Source: Hamadaea sp013361475
GTDB taxonomy: Bacteria > Actinomycetota > Actinomycetes > Mycobacteriales > Micromonosporaceae
Direction: 5' to 3'
Assembly: GCF_040654195.1 (NCBI RefSeq)
Contig: NZ_JBFAHM010000004.1
Span: 124,001 to 188,000 of the forward strand
DNA: 64,000 bases
The notes beneath the pieces are model-generated. The model saw only the letters and a program-made list of their open reading frames with translations. It was not told the DNA's origin and searched no databases. The position numbers and the translations under genes are program-made. Positions 36,504 to 44,734 of this stretch are shown here, in pieces (the first letter of the stretch is position 1; every line of letters starts with the position of its first letter).

Positions 36504-37034
36504 TCACGCCTCGGAGGTTTGTTCCGGGACCAGGTTCCGGCCGATCATGAACTGCCGCACAGCCGCCTCGTCGGTGGCGGTGAGGTGCCGCCGGGGCACC
36601 ACCAGCCGGGGCCGGCGGTCGGCGTACAAGACCCAGAACTCGGCCGTCTCCACCACGGACGTGACGGCGGCCCACCGGACCGACAGGTGGCCGACCGCGG
36701 AGGTCTCCCCTGCCTCGACCTCGCTGATCTCGAAGGTCACCGGATTGGCGAAATGGCGCGGCGAGGCCCGCAGCGTCCGCGAGCCGCAGCGCCATGGGAA
36801 CGTCACTCCCCAGAGCGCCAGGAGGAGCAAAACCACCGGCTCCACGATCGGAATCCGGTGCAACAACGCGACAACCAGCACGACGTCCGCGAAAGCCAGG
36901 GCCGCGAGACCGATCGCGAACCAGAAGAAGATCCGGAACAGAACACGATGCACGATTTTGTACGCACGACGCTGCTCGGCGCAATCCGGCGGCACGGTGA
37001 ACTCCACGCGGATTCGTGTCTCGGTCGGGGTCAC
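36504..37034 (-). CDS. YcxB-like membrane protein
   Basis: A 176-residue protein with two adjacent transmembrane helices (about 35-80) and a C-terminal YcxB-like domain: VRWAAVTSVVETAEFWVLYADRRPRLVVPRRHL is the usual signature, in which aromatic and basic residues alternate. It lies 34 bases upstream of rpmG on the same strand and divergent from a VOC protein gene. Function unknown. Confidence 0.8.
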   Translation of the reverse strand: MTPTETRIRVEFTVPPDCAEQRRAYKIVHRVLFRIFFWFAIGLAALAFADVVLVVALLHRIPIVEPVVLLLLALWGVTFPWRCGSRTLRASPRHFANPVTFEISEVEAGETSAVGHLSVRWAAVTSVVETAEFWVLYADRRPRLVVPRRHLTATDEAAVRQFMIGRNLVPEQTSEA

Positions 37035-37106
37035 GGGCCGAGCGTACTGGTTCTGTCACGCCCGTTGCCGCGAGAAATGTCGGCCCCTGGAGGCAGGATC
37101 TTGCTC

Positions 37107-37550
37107 ATGGGATTTCAGCTCACCATCGACTGCGCCGACCCGGACCGCCTGGTGCCCTTCTGGGCGGCCGCCTTGGGCTACCGCCCGCAGGATCCGCCCG
37201 AGGGCCACGCCACCTGGCGGGACTACTACCTGAGCGTCGGAGTCCCGGCCGAGGAGCTCGGCGACGGTCCCTGCGCCGATCGGCTCGAAGACCCGGCTGG
37301 AAACGGGCCGTCGATCTGGTTCCAGATCGTCCCCGAGAAGAAGACCGTCAAGAACCGCCTGCATCTCGACGTGATGGTCGGCGGCGGTCGGTCGGTGCCG
37401 GTGACAGAGCGCCGGCCCCGCGTGGACGCCAAGGTGGCACAGCTCGTCGACCTCGGCGCGACTGTCCTTTATCGACACGACGGCGACACCGAGGGTCACT
37501 ACGGGGTGACGATGGCCGACCCCGAAGGCAACGAATTCTGCGTCGCCTGA
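37107..37550 (+). CDS. VOC (glyoxalase-fold) family protein
   Basis: A 147-residue vicinal-oxygen-chelate protein: FQLTIDCADPDRLVPFWAAALGY, RLHLDVMV in the middle and MADPEGNEFCVA at the end give the two beta-alpha-beta-beta-beta repeats. Many actinobacterial members are glyoxalase-like proteins of unknown substrate. ATG 37107 is chosen over a longer open frame; AGGCAGG lies upstream. Confidence 0.9.
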   Translation: MGFQLTIDCADPDRLVPFWAAALGYRPQDPPEGHATWRDYYLSVGVPAEELGDGPCADRLEDPAGNGPSIWFQIVPEKKTVKNRLHLDVMVGGGRSVPVTERRPRVDAKVAQLVDLGATVLYRHDGDTEGHYGVTMADPEGNEFCVA

Positions 37551-37562
37551 CGGCCATCCCCG

Positions 37563-38054
37563 CTAACCCGGAATGTAGTAATGCACTAGCGCCGGGCGGC
37601 CGTCGGCGTCCAGCCAGTCGGCATGCTCGGTGAACACGTGCCGCCAGCCCGTGCGCTCATAACAGCGGCGCGCGCCGAGAGCGTTGTCGGCCACGCCGAG
37701 GAACAGCTCATACCCGTGATCGGCAGCCCACCCGGCGACCTCGTCCAACAGCCGACGTGCGACGCCGCTCTGCCGCGCCGCCGGGACGGTGAAGAGCCGG
37801 CTGACCATCGCCGGTGAGCCCAGCGCCGGATCCATCCGCTCGGCGACCGGTGCGGGCGGCTCGGTCCGGCGGAGGGCGGCGTGGCCGACGACGCGGTCTC
37901 CAGCCACGGCGACCCAGCTGCTCAGCGAGTCTGCCGGAGTGAGCCAGTCCACCGGATCGGCGGGCCACCGGACCGGATAGGCGTCGGCCACGTGCACCTC
38001 CCGGAGGGCTTCGACACAGGACATCACCTGCCCGTCCGTCCGCGGAACCACCAT
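37563..38054 (-). CDS. GNAT family N-acetyltransferase
   Basis: A 163-residue acetyltransferase: SRLFTVPAARQSGVARRLLDEVAGWA holds the acetyl-CoA pyrophosphate loop, followed by NALGARRCYERTGWRHV. EVHVADAYPVRWPADPVDWLTP near the start recalls a group whose start lies 15-20 residues earlier, so ATG 38054 (or GTG 38063) is used rather than the much longer open frame that crosses the ArsR gene. It is divergent from the ArsR gene and may share its operator region. Confidence 0.85.
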   Translation of the reverse strand: MVVPRTDGQVMSCVEALREVHVADAYPVRWPADPVDWLTPADSLSSWVAVAGDRVVGHAALRRTEPPAPVAERMDPALGSPAMVSRLFTVPAARQSGVARRLLDEVAGWAADHGYELFLGVADNALGARRCYERTGWRHVFTEHADWLDADGRPALVHYYIPG

Positions 38055-38115
38055 CACGTCCACGAGCCGGAACAATAGCCCACTGCTCGCCGCGGACAGA
38101 ATGCCAAAGAACCCG

Positions 38116-38148
38116 TTGACATCTCGCAAAGCCAAAGTACCCTTTGGC
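38116..38148 (+). promoter_or_regulatory. Promoter and ArsR-type operator
   Basis: TTGACA (38116-38121) and TACCCT (38138-38143) are spaced by 16 bases. The perfect palindrome gccaaagtaccctttggc (38131-38148) covers the -10 box. A half copy, tgccaaag, occurs at 38102. The start codon at 38151 falls at about +1, so the transcript is probably leaderless and autorepressed. Confidence 0.65.
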
Positions 38149-38150
38149 AT

Positions 38151-38690
38151 ATGCGCGTCACCGATCCGCAGGCGATCCGAGCCCTGGCACATCCCCTCCG
38201 GCTGGACCTCCTCGGACTCCTCGGCACCCTCAGCTCGGCGACGGCCGCCCAGTGCGGCCGGATCCTCGGCGTACCGCAGGCGAACTGCTCGTTCCATCTG
38301 CGGCAGCTCGCCAAGTACGGCTTCGTCGAGGACGCCGGGCCGGGCGAGGACCGCCGCGAACGCCAATGGCGGATCGCGGTGAAGACACCACGGCTCCGGG
38401 TCGACTCCGGTGACGACCATCTGCTCGGCCAGCAGATCGGAAACGTGGTGGTCGACCGCGAGATGGCGGCGATCCGGGCCTACCTCGACCGCGTTCCGGA
38501 CGAGCGTCCGGAATGGCGCGAAGGGCTGGGCATGGCGACCGCCGTCGTGAAACTCACCGCCGCGGAAGCCGCCGACCTCGCCGCGAAGTGGCGCGCCCTG
38601 CTCGAACCGTATCAAGCAGACGCCGACAAACCCGACGCCCGGCACGTCCGCGTGTTCGTGTCCCTCACACCCCTGGGAGAAGCACCATGA
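38151..38690 (+). CDS. ArsR-family winged-helix regulator
   Basis: A 179-residue regulator with an N-terminal ArsR-like HTH: AIRALAHPLRLDLLGLLGTLSSATAAQCGRILGVPQANCSFHLRQLAKYGFV (about 8-59). The C-terminal half (about 90-179) is longer than in metal-sensing ArsR proteins and lacks a paired-cysteine site; a small organic ligand is more likely. The ATG directly follows a palindromic operator with no RBS, so translation is probably leaderless. It is coupled to the metallo-beta-lactamase gene by an ATGA overlap. Confidence 0.9.
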   Translation: MRVTDPQAIRALAHPLRLDLLGLLGTLSSATAAQCGRILGVPQANCSFHLRQLAKYGFVEDAGPGEDRRERQWRIAVKTPRLRVDSGDDHLLGQQIGNVVVDREMAAIRAYLDRVPDERPEWREGLGMATAVVKLTAAEAADLAAKWRALLEPYQADADKPDARHVRVFVSLTPLGEAP

Positions 38691-39553
38691 ACCTCGACGT
38701 CACCTGGATCCACGGCGCGCTCGGCGAACCGGCGCTCCAAGTCCACCGGGCCGACGACCACACCTACATCCTGCGGCAGAACAAGGCCGTCACCTACGAG
38801 GCTCCCTTCCTCTACCTTCTGGTCGGCGACGACCGCGCGCTCTTGCTGGACACCGGGGCGACCGCCGAGCCGGAGCAGTTCCCGCTGCGGGCGACGGTCG
38901 ACGAGTTGATCGGCGACCTCCCGCTCGTGGTCGCGCACTCCCACGGCCACGGCGATCACGTGGCCGCCGACGGGCAGTTCGCGGATCGTCCACACACGAC
39001 CATCGTCGATCGTGACCTCGAAGAGGTACGGGCGTTCTTCGGTTTCGGCCCGGCGCCGGACCGGCTGCCCGACGAGACCGTGCCGTTCGAGCTGGGCGGC
39101 CGTACGCTGTCGATCATCGGCTCGCCGGGCCACCACAAGGCGGCGATCACGATCTACGACCCGCGTACGCGCTTCCTGCTCACCGGCGACACCGTGCTCC
39201 CCGGCCGGCTGTACGCCTTCGACTACCCCATGTTCCTCGCCACGTTGGACCGGCTGGTGGCCTTCGCCGAGGAGAACGAGATCTCCTACGTCCTCGGCTG
39301 CCACGTCGAGATGCGGCGACGGCCGGGCCGCGACTTCCCGATCGGCGCCACCTACCAGCCGGACGAGCGGCCCCTGGAGATGACCGTCGAACAACTGCGG
39401 CACGTCCGGAAAGCGGCGTACGAGGTGGCCGGACGCCGGGGCGTGCACCGTTTCGACGACTTCGTCGTCTACAACGAGCCCCGGCAGCGCGACCTGCTCT
39501 GGCTCGTGGGCAAGGGGCGACTGCACAAGCTGATCGGCCGGCGTCCCCGCTGA
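38687..39553 (+). CDS. Metallo-beta-lactamase fold hydrolase
   Basis: A 288-residue MBL-fold protein. The metal motif HxHxDH is H86-G-H88-G-D90-H91 in AHSHGHGDHVAA, followed by SPGHHKAAITIY and LLTGDTVLPGRLYAFDYP, which supply the remaining ligands. It is a general hydrolase (thioester, lactone or similar). The coupled ArsR regulator likely represses it and senses its substrate. Confidence 0.9.
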   Translation: MNLDVTWIHGALGEPALQVHRADDHTYILRQNKAVTYEAPFLYLLVGDDRALLLDTGATAEPEQFPLRATVDELIGDLPLVVAHSHGHGDHVAADGQFADRPHTTIVDRDLEEVRAFFGFGPAPDRLPDETVPFELGGRTLSIIGSPGHHKAAITIYDPRTRFLLTGDTVLPGRLYAFDYPMFLATLDRLVAFAEENEISYVLGCHVEMRRRPGRDFPIGATYQPDERPLEMTVEQLRHVRKAAYEVAGRRGVHRFDDFVVYNEPRQRDLLWLVGKGRLHKLIGRRPR

Positions 39554-39569
39554 CGCCGGGTGGCTCGTC

Positions 39570-39630
39570 GATCTCCGGAGGCTGACGCACCCCACCGGCG
39601 CCCGGTAACGTGCGCGGACCTCCGGAGATC
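39570..39630. repeat. Inverted repeat downstream of the MBL gene
   Basis: Arms gatctccggagg (39570-39581) and cctccggagatc (39619-39630) are perfect over 12 bases with a 37-base loop; each arm also contains the palindrome ctccggag. Possible terminator. The rest of the gap to 39750 holds a diverged direct repeat with GCGCCGTACCGG-like units and no gene. Confidence 0.7.
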
Positions 39631-39750
39631 ACCACCGGCGACGGCGGTACCCGAGCGGCGGACGCCGTACCCGGCGCACGTGGCACAAGCGCGAGGCGTA
39701 CGCCGTACCGGAGCGCCGCGCCCCGGCGCGCGAGGCGAGCGCCGTACCGG

Positions 39751-40758
39751 CTACCGAGCGGCCGCCGTCGAAGACCGCACCACCAGCGAAGCCGGGACGG
39801 TGACCGAGCCGTCCGGCGGCCCGACGGCCAGGCCGAGCACCCGCGATCCCAGTTCGGCCAGGTCGAGGCGGATCGTGGTGAGCGGCGGGCCGACGTCGGC
39901 CGCTCCGGGCACGTCGTCGAAGCCCACCACGCTCAGGTCGCCCGGGACGCTCCGGCCGAGGTCCCGGGCCGCCGCCAGCACGCCGTAGGCCATCACGTCG
40001 TCGAGCGCGAAGACCGCCGTCAGCGATGGATGCGCGGTGAGCAGTTCCCGGGCGGCCGCGTACCCGCCGTCGCGGCTGAAGTCACCGGCCGCGATCGCGG
40101 TGGCCGGCAGGACGGACTCGAATCCGGCGAGCCGGTCGGCCACGGTGGCCAGCGCGACCGGGCCGCTGACGACGCCCACCTGCGTATGCCCGAGCGACAC
40201 GAGATGTTCAGCGGCCATCACCGCGCCCGCGTAGTTCGACGGCAGCACGGCGTCGACGCCCGGCCCGTGGTCGCCGATCGCGACGACGCGACCGCCTTGG
40301 TCGGCGTACCCGTCGAGGTGGTCGGCGAGGTCCGCGAGGAAACGCGTACCGGTGAAGGCCGAGGCGGCCAGGATGATCGCGCGTGCGCGCTGGGCGCGGA
40401 GCCGGGCGACGTATTCCAGCTCGAGCTGCGGTTCGCGGAAGGTGCACGCGACCATGACCATGAGGTCGTGGTCGCGGGCGGCGCGCATGGCGCCGGCCGC
40501 GATCGCTGCGAAGTAGGGGTCGGCGATGTCGTGGACGATCAGCCCGACGATCGAGGTGGTGGCCCGGGCGAGCGCCTGGGCCGGGGCGTGCGAGACGTAG
40601 CGCAGGCGATTGGCCTCGGCCAGGACCCGGGCGCGTAGTTCCTCGCGGACGGTTCGGCCACCGCTGCCGTGCAGGACACGGGACGCGGTGGCCAGGGAGA
40701 CGCCGGCGGCGTCGGCGACCTGCTGCAGGGTCGCCTGTGTTGACGGTTTGTCGCGCAC
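39751..40758 (-). CDS. LacI family regulator of the Gfo/Idh-DUF993 operon
   Basis: A 335-residue LacI regulator: the HTH TLQQVADAAGVSLATASRVL (about 8-27), the hinge QALARATTSIVGLIV, and VVGFDDVPGAADVGPPLTTIRLD near the end. GTG 40758 places the HTH normally; the frame is open further upstream into the operator. It is divergent from the catabolic operon with a 14-bp perfect palindrome between, so it is the likely repressor of that operon and of itself. Confidence 0.92.
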   Translation of the reverse strand: MRDKPSTQATLQQVADAAGVSLATASRVLHGSGGRTVREELRARVLAEANRLRYVSHAPAQALARATTSIVGLIVHDIADPYFAAIAAGAMRAARDHDLMVMVACTFREPQLELEYVARLRAQRARAIILAASAFTGTRFLADLADHLDGYADQGGRVVAIGDHGPGVDAVLPSNYAGAVMAAEHLVSLGHTQVGVVSGPVALATVADRLAGFESVLPATAIAAGDFSRDGGYAAARELLTAHPSLTAVFALDDVMAYGVLAAARDLGRSVPGDLSVVGFDDVPGAADVGPPLTTIRLDLAELGSRVLGLAVGPPDGSVTVPASLVVRSSTAAAR

Positions 40759-40787
40759 CCCGGTAACGTACCGCCTCACACGCCGTT

Positions 40788-40801
40788 GGAAAGCGCTTTC
40801 C
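40788..40801. promoter_or_regulatory. LacI-type operator ggaaagcgctttcc
   Basis: A perfect 14-bp palindrome with the central CG step typical of LacI/GalR operators, in the 75-base gap between the divergent lacI and Gfo/Idh/MocA genes. Confidence 0.8.
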
Positions 40802-40833
40802 GTCCCCGGACGCCGCCCTACGAAGGGAAAACC

Positions 40834-41973
40834 ATGCGCAAGGTGAACATCATCATGAACGGGGTGACCGGGCGCATGGGCTATCGCCAGCACCTGGTCC
40901 GTTCGATCCTGGCCATCCGTGAGCAGGGCGGCCTGCCGCTGCCGGGCGGCGAGGTGCTATACCCGGAGCCCGTGCTGGTCGGCCGCAACGCCGCCAAGCT
41001 GGAGGCGCTGTGCGCGCAGCACAACCTGAGCCAGTACACCACCGATCTGGACGCGGCGCTCGCTGACGAGTCCAACGAGATCTACTTCGACTCGCAGGTG
41101 ACCACGGCGCGGGTCGCGGCGCTGACCAAGGCGATCGAGGCCGGCAAGCACATCTACACCGAGAAGCCGGTCGCCGAGACCCTCGACGAGGCGCTCGGCC
41201 TGGCCAAGCTGGCCGAGGCCAAGGGCGTACGCCACGGTGTGGTCGCCGACAAGCTCTACCTCCCCGGCCTGCGCAAGCTCAAGCGCCTGGTCGACTCCGG
41301 CTTCTTCGGCCGCATTCTCACCGTACGCATCGACTTCGGCTACTGGGTGTTCGAGGGCGACTGGCAGCCCGCCCAGCGGCCGAGCTGGAACTACCGTTCC
41401 GAGGACGGCGGCGGCATGATCCTCGACATGTTCCCGCACTGGCGCTACGTGCTCGACCACGTGATCGCGCCGGTCCGCTCGGTGTACGCCCAGTCGGTGA
41501 CCCACATCCCGGCCCGCTGGGACGAGCAGGGCGCCGAGTACGCCGCCACCGCCGACGACGCCGCGTACGCCGTCCTGGAGTTGGAGGGCGGGATCGTCGC
41601 GCAGATCAACTCGTCGTGGGCGACCCGGGTCGACCGGACCGAGCTGGTCACCTTCCACGTCGACGGTACGCACGGCAGCGCCGTCGCGGGTCTGCGCGGC
41701 TGCCGCATCCAGCACCGCAACGCCACCCCGAAGCCGGTCTGGAACCCGGACCTGCCGACCAGCCACGACTTCCGGGCACTGTGGACCGAGGTGCCGGACA
41801 ACGACGTCTACGACAACGGCTTCAAGGTCCAGTGGGAGGAGTACCTGACGGCGGTCGCGACCGGCGCCCCGTACGCCCACGACCTGTTCGCCGGGGCGCG
41901 CGGCGTCCAGCTGGCCGAACTCGGCACGCAGTCCGCCCGCGAGGGCCGCAAGCTCGAGGTACCCGCGCTGTGA
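40834..41973 (+). CDS. Gfo/Idh/MocA family oxidoreductase
   Basis: A 379-residue NAD(P)-dependent dehydrogenase. The N-terminal Rossmann segment is MRKVNIIMNGVTGRMGYRQH and the catalytic EKP lysine lies in AGKHIYTEKPVAETLDEAL (about 105-123). The C-terminal beta-sheet domain contains RSEDGGGMILDMFPHWRYVLD. The N-terminal glycine motif is of the GxTGRMG type, which is unusual for the family. It leads a four-gene operon coupled by GTGA overlaps and regulated by the LacI palindrome. Substrate not known; a sugar or polyol oxidation is likely. Confidence 0.9.
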   Translation: MRKVNIIMNGVTGRMGYRQHLVRSILAIREQGGLPLPGGEVLYPEPVLVGRNAAKLEALCAQHNLSQYTTDLDAALADESNEIYFDSQVTTARVAALTKAIEAGKHIYTEKPVAETLDEALGLAKLAEAKGVRHGVVADKLYLPGLRKLKRLVDSGFFGRILTVRIDFGYWVFEGDWQPAQRPSWNYRSEDGGGMILDMFPHWRYVLDHVIAPVRSVYAQSVTHIPARWDEQGAEYAATADDAAYAVLELEGGIVAQINSSWATRVDRTELVTFHVDGTHGSAVAGLRGCRIQHRNATPKPVWNPDLPTSHDFRALWTEVPDNDVYDNGFKVQWEEYLTAVATGAPYAHDLFAGARGVQLAELGTQSAREGRKLEVPAL

Positions 41974-43010
41974 GCAAGACCTTTTATGCGGCCGCACATG
42001 TCGTCGCCGATCCGCGGGGCGACAACGGCGAGGGCAAGCCGGCCGTCGTCGACTGGGACGCCACGATGCGGTTCCGTCACCACCTCTGGTCGCTGGGACT
42101 GGGCATCGCCGACGCGATGGACACCGCGCAGCGCGGGATGGGCCTGGACTGGGCCGCCACGCAGGAGCTGATCCGTCGCAGTGGCGCCGAGGCGCGGGCC
42201 GTCAACGGCTTGCTCGCCTGCGGTGCAGGGACCGACCACCTCGCTCCGGGTACGCATTCCCTCGACGCGATCGAGCGCGCGTACCGGGAGCAGCTCGAGG
42301 TCGTGCAGGACGCGGGCGCGCGGGTCATCCTGATGGCGAGCCGCGCCTTGGCCGCCAGCGCGCACGGTCCGGCCGACTACGCCCGGATCTATGGCACTCT
42401 GCTGACCGAGGTGGATCAGCCGGTGATCCTGCACTGGCTCGGCGACATGTTCGACCCGGCGCTCGCCGGATACTGGGGAGACTCCGATCTCGACAGGGCG
42501 GCCGACGCCGTGCTCGAGATCATCCACCAGCATGCCGCCAAGGTCGACGGGATCAAGGTGTCGCTGCTCGACGCCGATCGGGAGATCGCGCTGCGGGCGA
42601 AGCTGCCGGACGGCGTGCGCCTCTACACCGGTGACGACTTCAACTACCCGTCGCTGATCGAGAGCGGCTCGCACGCGTTGCTGGGCATCTTCGACGCGAT
42701 CGCGGTGCCCGCCGCGGCCGCCCGGCAGGCGCTCGACGCTGGAGACACCGCGAAGTTCCGGGAGATCTTGGATCCGACGGTGCCGTTGGCCCGGCACATC
42801 TTCGCCACGCCCACCTACCACTACAAGACCGGCATCGTCTTCCTGGCCTGGCTCAACGGGCACCAGGAGGAGTTCCGGATGGTCGGTGGCCAGGAGCACT
42901 CGCGCAGCCTCGACCACCTGATCGAGCTGCACCGGCTCGCCGCCGAGTGCGGCGTGCTGAGCGATCCGGAGCTGGCCGCCGCCCGCCTCGCGTCCCTGGT
43001 GGCGCCGTGA
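41970..43010 (+). CDS. DUF993 family protein (dihydrodipicolinate synthase-like)
   Basis: A 346-residue TIM-barrel protein of the DUF993 family, distantly related to dihydrodipicolinate synthases/aldolases. MRFRHHLWSLGLGIADAMDTAQRGMGLDW, GTDHL, VILHWLGDMFDPALAGYWG and KVDGIKVSLLD are characteristic. The KVSLLD lysine may be the Schiff-base residue (inference). GTG 41970 overlaps the stop of the oxidoreductase gene. DUF993 genes commonly accompany oxidoreductase and isomerase genes of this kind, in a sugar-acid or polyol degradation pathway that is not yet established. Confidence 0.9.
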   Translation: MSKTFYAAAHVVADPRGDNGEGKPAVVDWDATMRFRHHLWSLGLGIADAMDTAQRGMGLDWAATQELIRRSGAEARAVNGLLACGAGTDHLAPGTHSLDAIERAYREQLEVVQDAGARVILMASRALAASAHGPADYARIYGTLLTEVDQPVILHWLGDMFDPALAGYWGDSDLDRAADAVLEIIHQHAAKVDGIKVSLLDADREIALRAKLPDGVRLYTGDDFNYPSLIESGSHALLGIFDAIAVPAAAARQALDAGDTAKFREILDPTVPLARHIFATPTYHYKTGIVFLAWLNGHQEEFRMVGGQEHSRSLDHLIELHRLAAECGVLSDPELAAARLASLVAP

Positions 43011-43858
43011 GACTGTCGCTCAACACCGCCACGGTCAAGAAGGCGTCGCTCGAGACCGCCGCGCGCCTCTGCGCGGAGAACGGCATCAGCGGCATCGGCC
43101 CTTGGCGCGACGTCGTCGAGGCCGCCGGTGGGGCGCAGGCCGCGCGCAAGATAACCGACGCGTACGCCTTGAGCGTGACCACGCTCTGCCGGGGCGGGTT
43201 CTTCACGACCGGGTTCGGCAAGGGCGCGACGCCGGAGGCACGGGCGGCGGCGCTGGCCGACAACCGGTCGGCGATCGACGAGGCGGCCACCCTCGGCACG
43301 AGCGAACTCGTACTGGTCGTCGGCGGGCTGCCGGACGGGTCCAAGGATCTGCCGGCCGCCCGGCAGGCCGTCGCCGACGCCCTCGCCGAGCTGGTCCCCT
43401 ACGCGACCGACCGGGGCGTACGCCTCGCGATCGAGCCGCTGCACCCGATGTTCTGCGCCGACCGGGCGGTCGTCTCGACCCTCGGTCAGGCGCTGGACCT
43501 CGCCGCCCCGTTCGCGCCGGACGAGGTCGGCGTGTGCGTGGACACCTATCACATCTGGTGGGACCCCGACCTGTACGCCCAGATCGAGCGGGCCGGCCGG
43601 GAGGGGCGCATCTCGTCGTACCAGGTCTGTGACTGGGTGCTGCCGCTCGCGGCGGACGCGCTCCTGAGCCGGGGGCACGTCGGCGACGGCCACATCGACT
43701 TCGCCCCGATCACCGACGCCGTACGCGCGACGGGCTACACCGGGCACGTCGAGGTGGAGATCTTCAACCAGGCGATCTGGGACACCGATCCGGCGATCAC
43801 CCTCGCCACGATGGCGGACCGCCACCGGCGCTACATCAATCCGCAGGGACCGCTGTGA
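43007..43858 (+). CDS. Sugar phosphate isomerase/epimerase (TIM barrel) 1
   Basis: A 283-residue AP-endonuclease-2-like TIM barrel: MRLSLNTATVKKASLETAAR, GISGIGPWRDVVE, RLAIEPLHPMF (metal-binding Glu), VGVCVDTYHIWWDPD and HVEVEIFNQ. These are the conserved metal ligands of xylose-isomerase-like epimerases. GTG 43007 overlaps the DUF993 stop (GTGA). It probably interconverts a keto intermediate in the operon's pathway. Confidence 0.9.
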   Translation: MRLSLNTATVKKASLETAARLCAENGISGIGPWRDVVEAAGGAQAARKITDAYALSVTTLCRGGFFTTGFGKGATPEARAAALADNRSAIDEAATLGTSELVLVVGGLPDGSKDLPAARQAVADALAELVPYATDRGVRLAIEPLHPMFCADRAVVSTLGQALDLAAPFAPDEVGVCVDTYHIWWDPDLYAQIERAGREGRISSYQVCDWVLPLAADALLSRGHVGDGHIDFAPITDAVRATGYTGHVEVEIFNQAIWDTDPAITLATMADRHRRYINPQGPL

Positions 43859-44730
43859 AGCTCGCCTTCTCGACGCTGGGCTGTTCCGGACTCCCCCTGC
43901 CCGAGGTCGTACGCCTCGCGCAGGAGACCGGCTGGCCCGGCGTCGAGCTGCGGGCGGCCCCCGACGAGCCGATCCACATCGGACTGTCATCGGCCGGGCG
44001 CGCGGCGGCGAAGGCAGCACTCGAAGGCGTCACGCCGCTCTGTGTCGCGAGCTATGTGAAGGTCGCGGCCGACGGCGACGACGACGCCTGCGTCGCGGAC
44101 GCGCTCGCCCACGCCGAGCTTGCGAAAGACCTCGGCATCCCCGCCGTGCGGGTCTTCCCGGGCGCCTCGGCGCCCGGGACCGGCCAACTCAGCCCGGGCG
44201 CCTCGGCGCCCGGGACCGGCCAACTCAGCCCGGACGCCTCGGCTCCCGGGAACGGCCAGCTCAGCCCGGACGCGGCGCAACCGAGTGCCGAAGCCGACGA
44301 GCGAGCCGTCAGAAGGCTCGCGACCATCGCGCAGCGGCTGCCGGACGGCGTACAGATCTGGCTGGAGACGCACGACTCCCACCCTCGCGGAGTCGACGTG
44401 GCCCGCATCCTCCACCAGGTCGACGACGACCGCGTACGCGCGATCTGGGACGTCCTGCATCCGTGGCGGGTCGGCGAGCCGCTGACGGTGTCGTTGGCGG
44501 CGCTCCACCCGTACCTGGCGCATGTGCAGGTCAAGGATGTGCTCAGCCCGGCCGAACGCACTCCCCTGCCACTCGGCGACGGAAGCGTTCCGCTGCGCGA
44601 CGCGCTGGACCTGCTCCGGCGCGAGGCGTACGACGGCTGGCTGAGCCTGGAGTGGGAGAGCAAGTGGCATCCCGAGGCCCGGCCGCTGCGGGAGGCCTTG
44701 ATCGCGAGCCGGGCGTGGCTGGCATCATGA
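43855..44730 (+). CDS. Sugar phosphate isomerase/epimerase 2, interrupted by a tandem repeat
   Basis: A 291-residue TIM-barrel isomerase: KLAFSTLGCSGLPLPEVVRLA, GWPGVELR, VQIWLETHDSH, IWDVLHPWRVGEP, HVQVKD and GWLSLEWESKWHP. Between AVRVFPG (about residue 100) and the helix DERAVRRL an insert of three 12-residue units (GASAPGTGQLSP) comes from a 36-base tandem repeat at 44157-44264. It would sit in a surface loop, so activity may be retained. GTG 43855 overlaps the preceding stop. Confidence 0.88.
   Translation: MKLAFSTLGCSGLPLPEVVRLAQETGWPGVELRAAPDEPIHIGLSSAGRAAAKAALEGVTPLCVASYVKVAADGDDDACVADALAHAELAKDLGIPAVRVFPGASAPGTGQLSPGASAPGTGQLSPDASAPGNGQLSPDAAQPSAEADERAVRRLATIAQRLPDGVQIWLETHDSHPRGVDVARILHQVDDDRVRAIWDVLHPWRVGEPLTVSLAALHPYLAHVQVKDVLSPAERTPLPLGDGSVPLRDALDLLRREAYDGWLSLEWESKWHPEARPLREALIASRAWLAS
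44157..44264 (+). repeat. In-frame 36-bp minisatellite (3 copies)
   Basis: Units at 44157-44192, 44193-44228 (identical) and 44229-44264 (four differences), each coding 12 residues, inside the second isomerase gene. The copy number is expected to vary by slippage. Confidence 0.95.
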
Positions 44731-44734
44731 TCGC

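Noticed and set aside
44157..44264. CRISPR array
   Set aside because: Units are contiguous, in frame, and have no spacers; this is a coding minisatellite.
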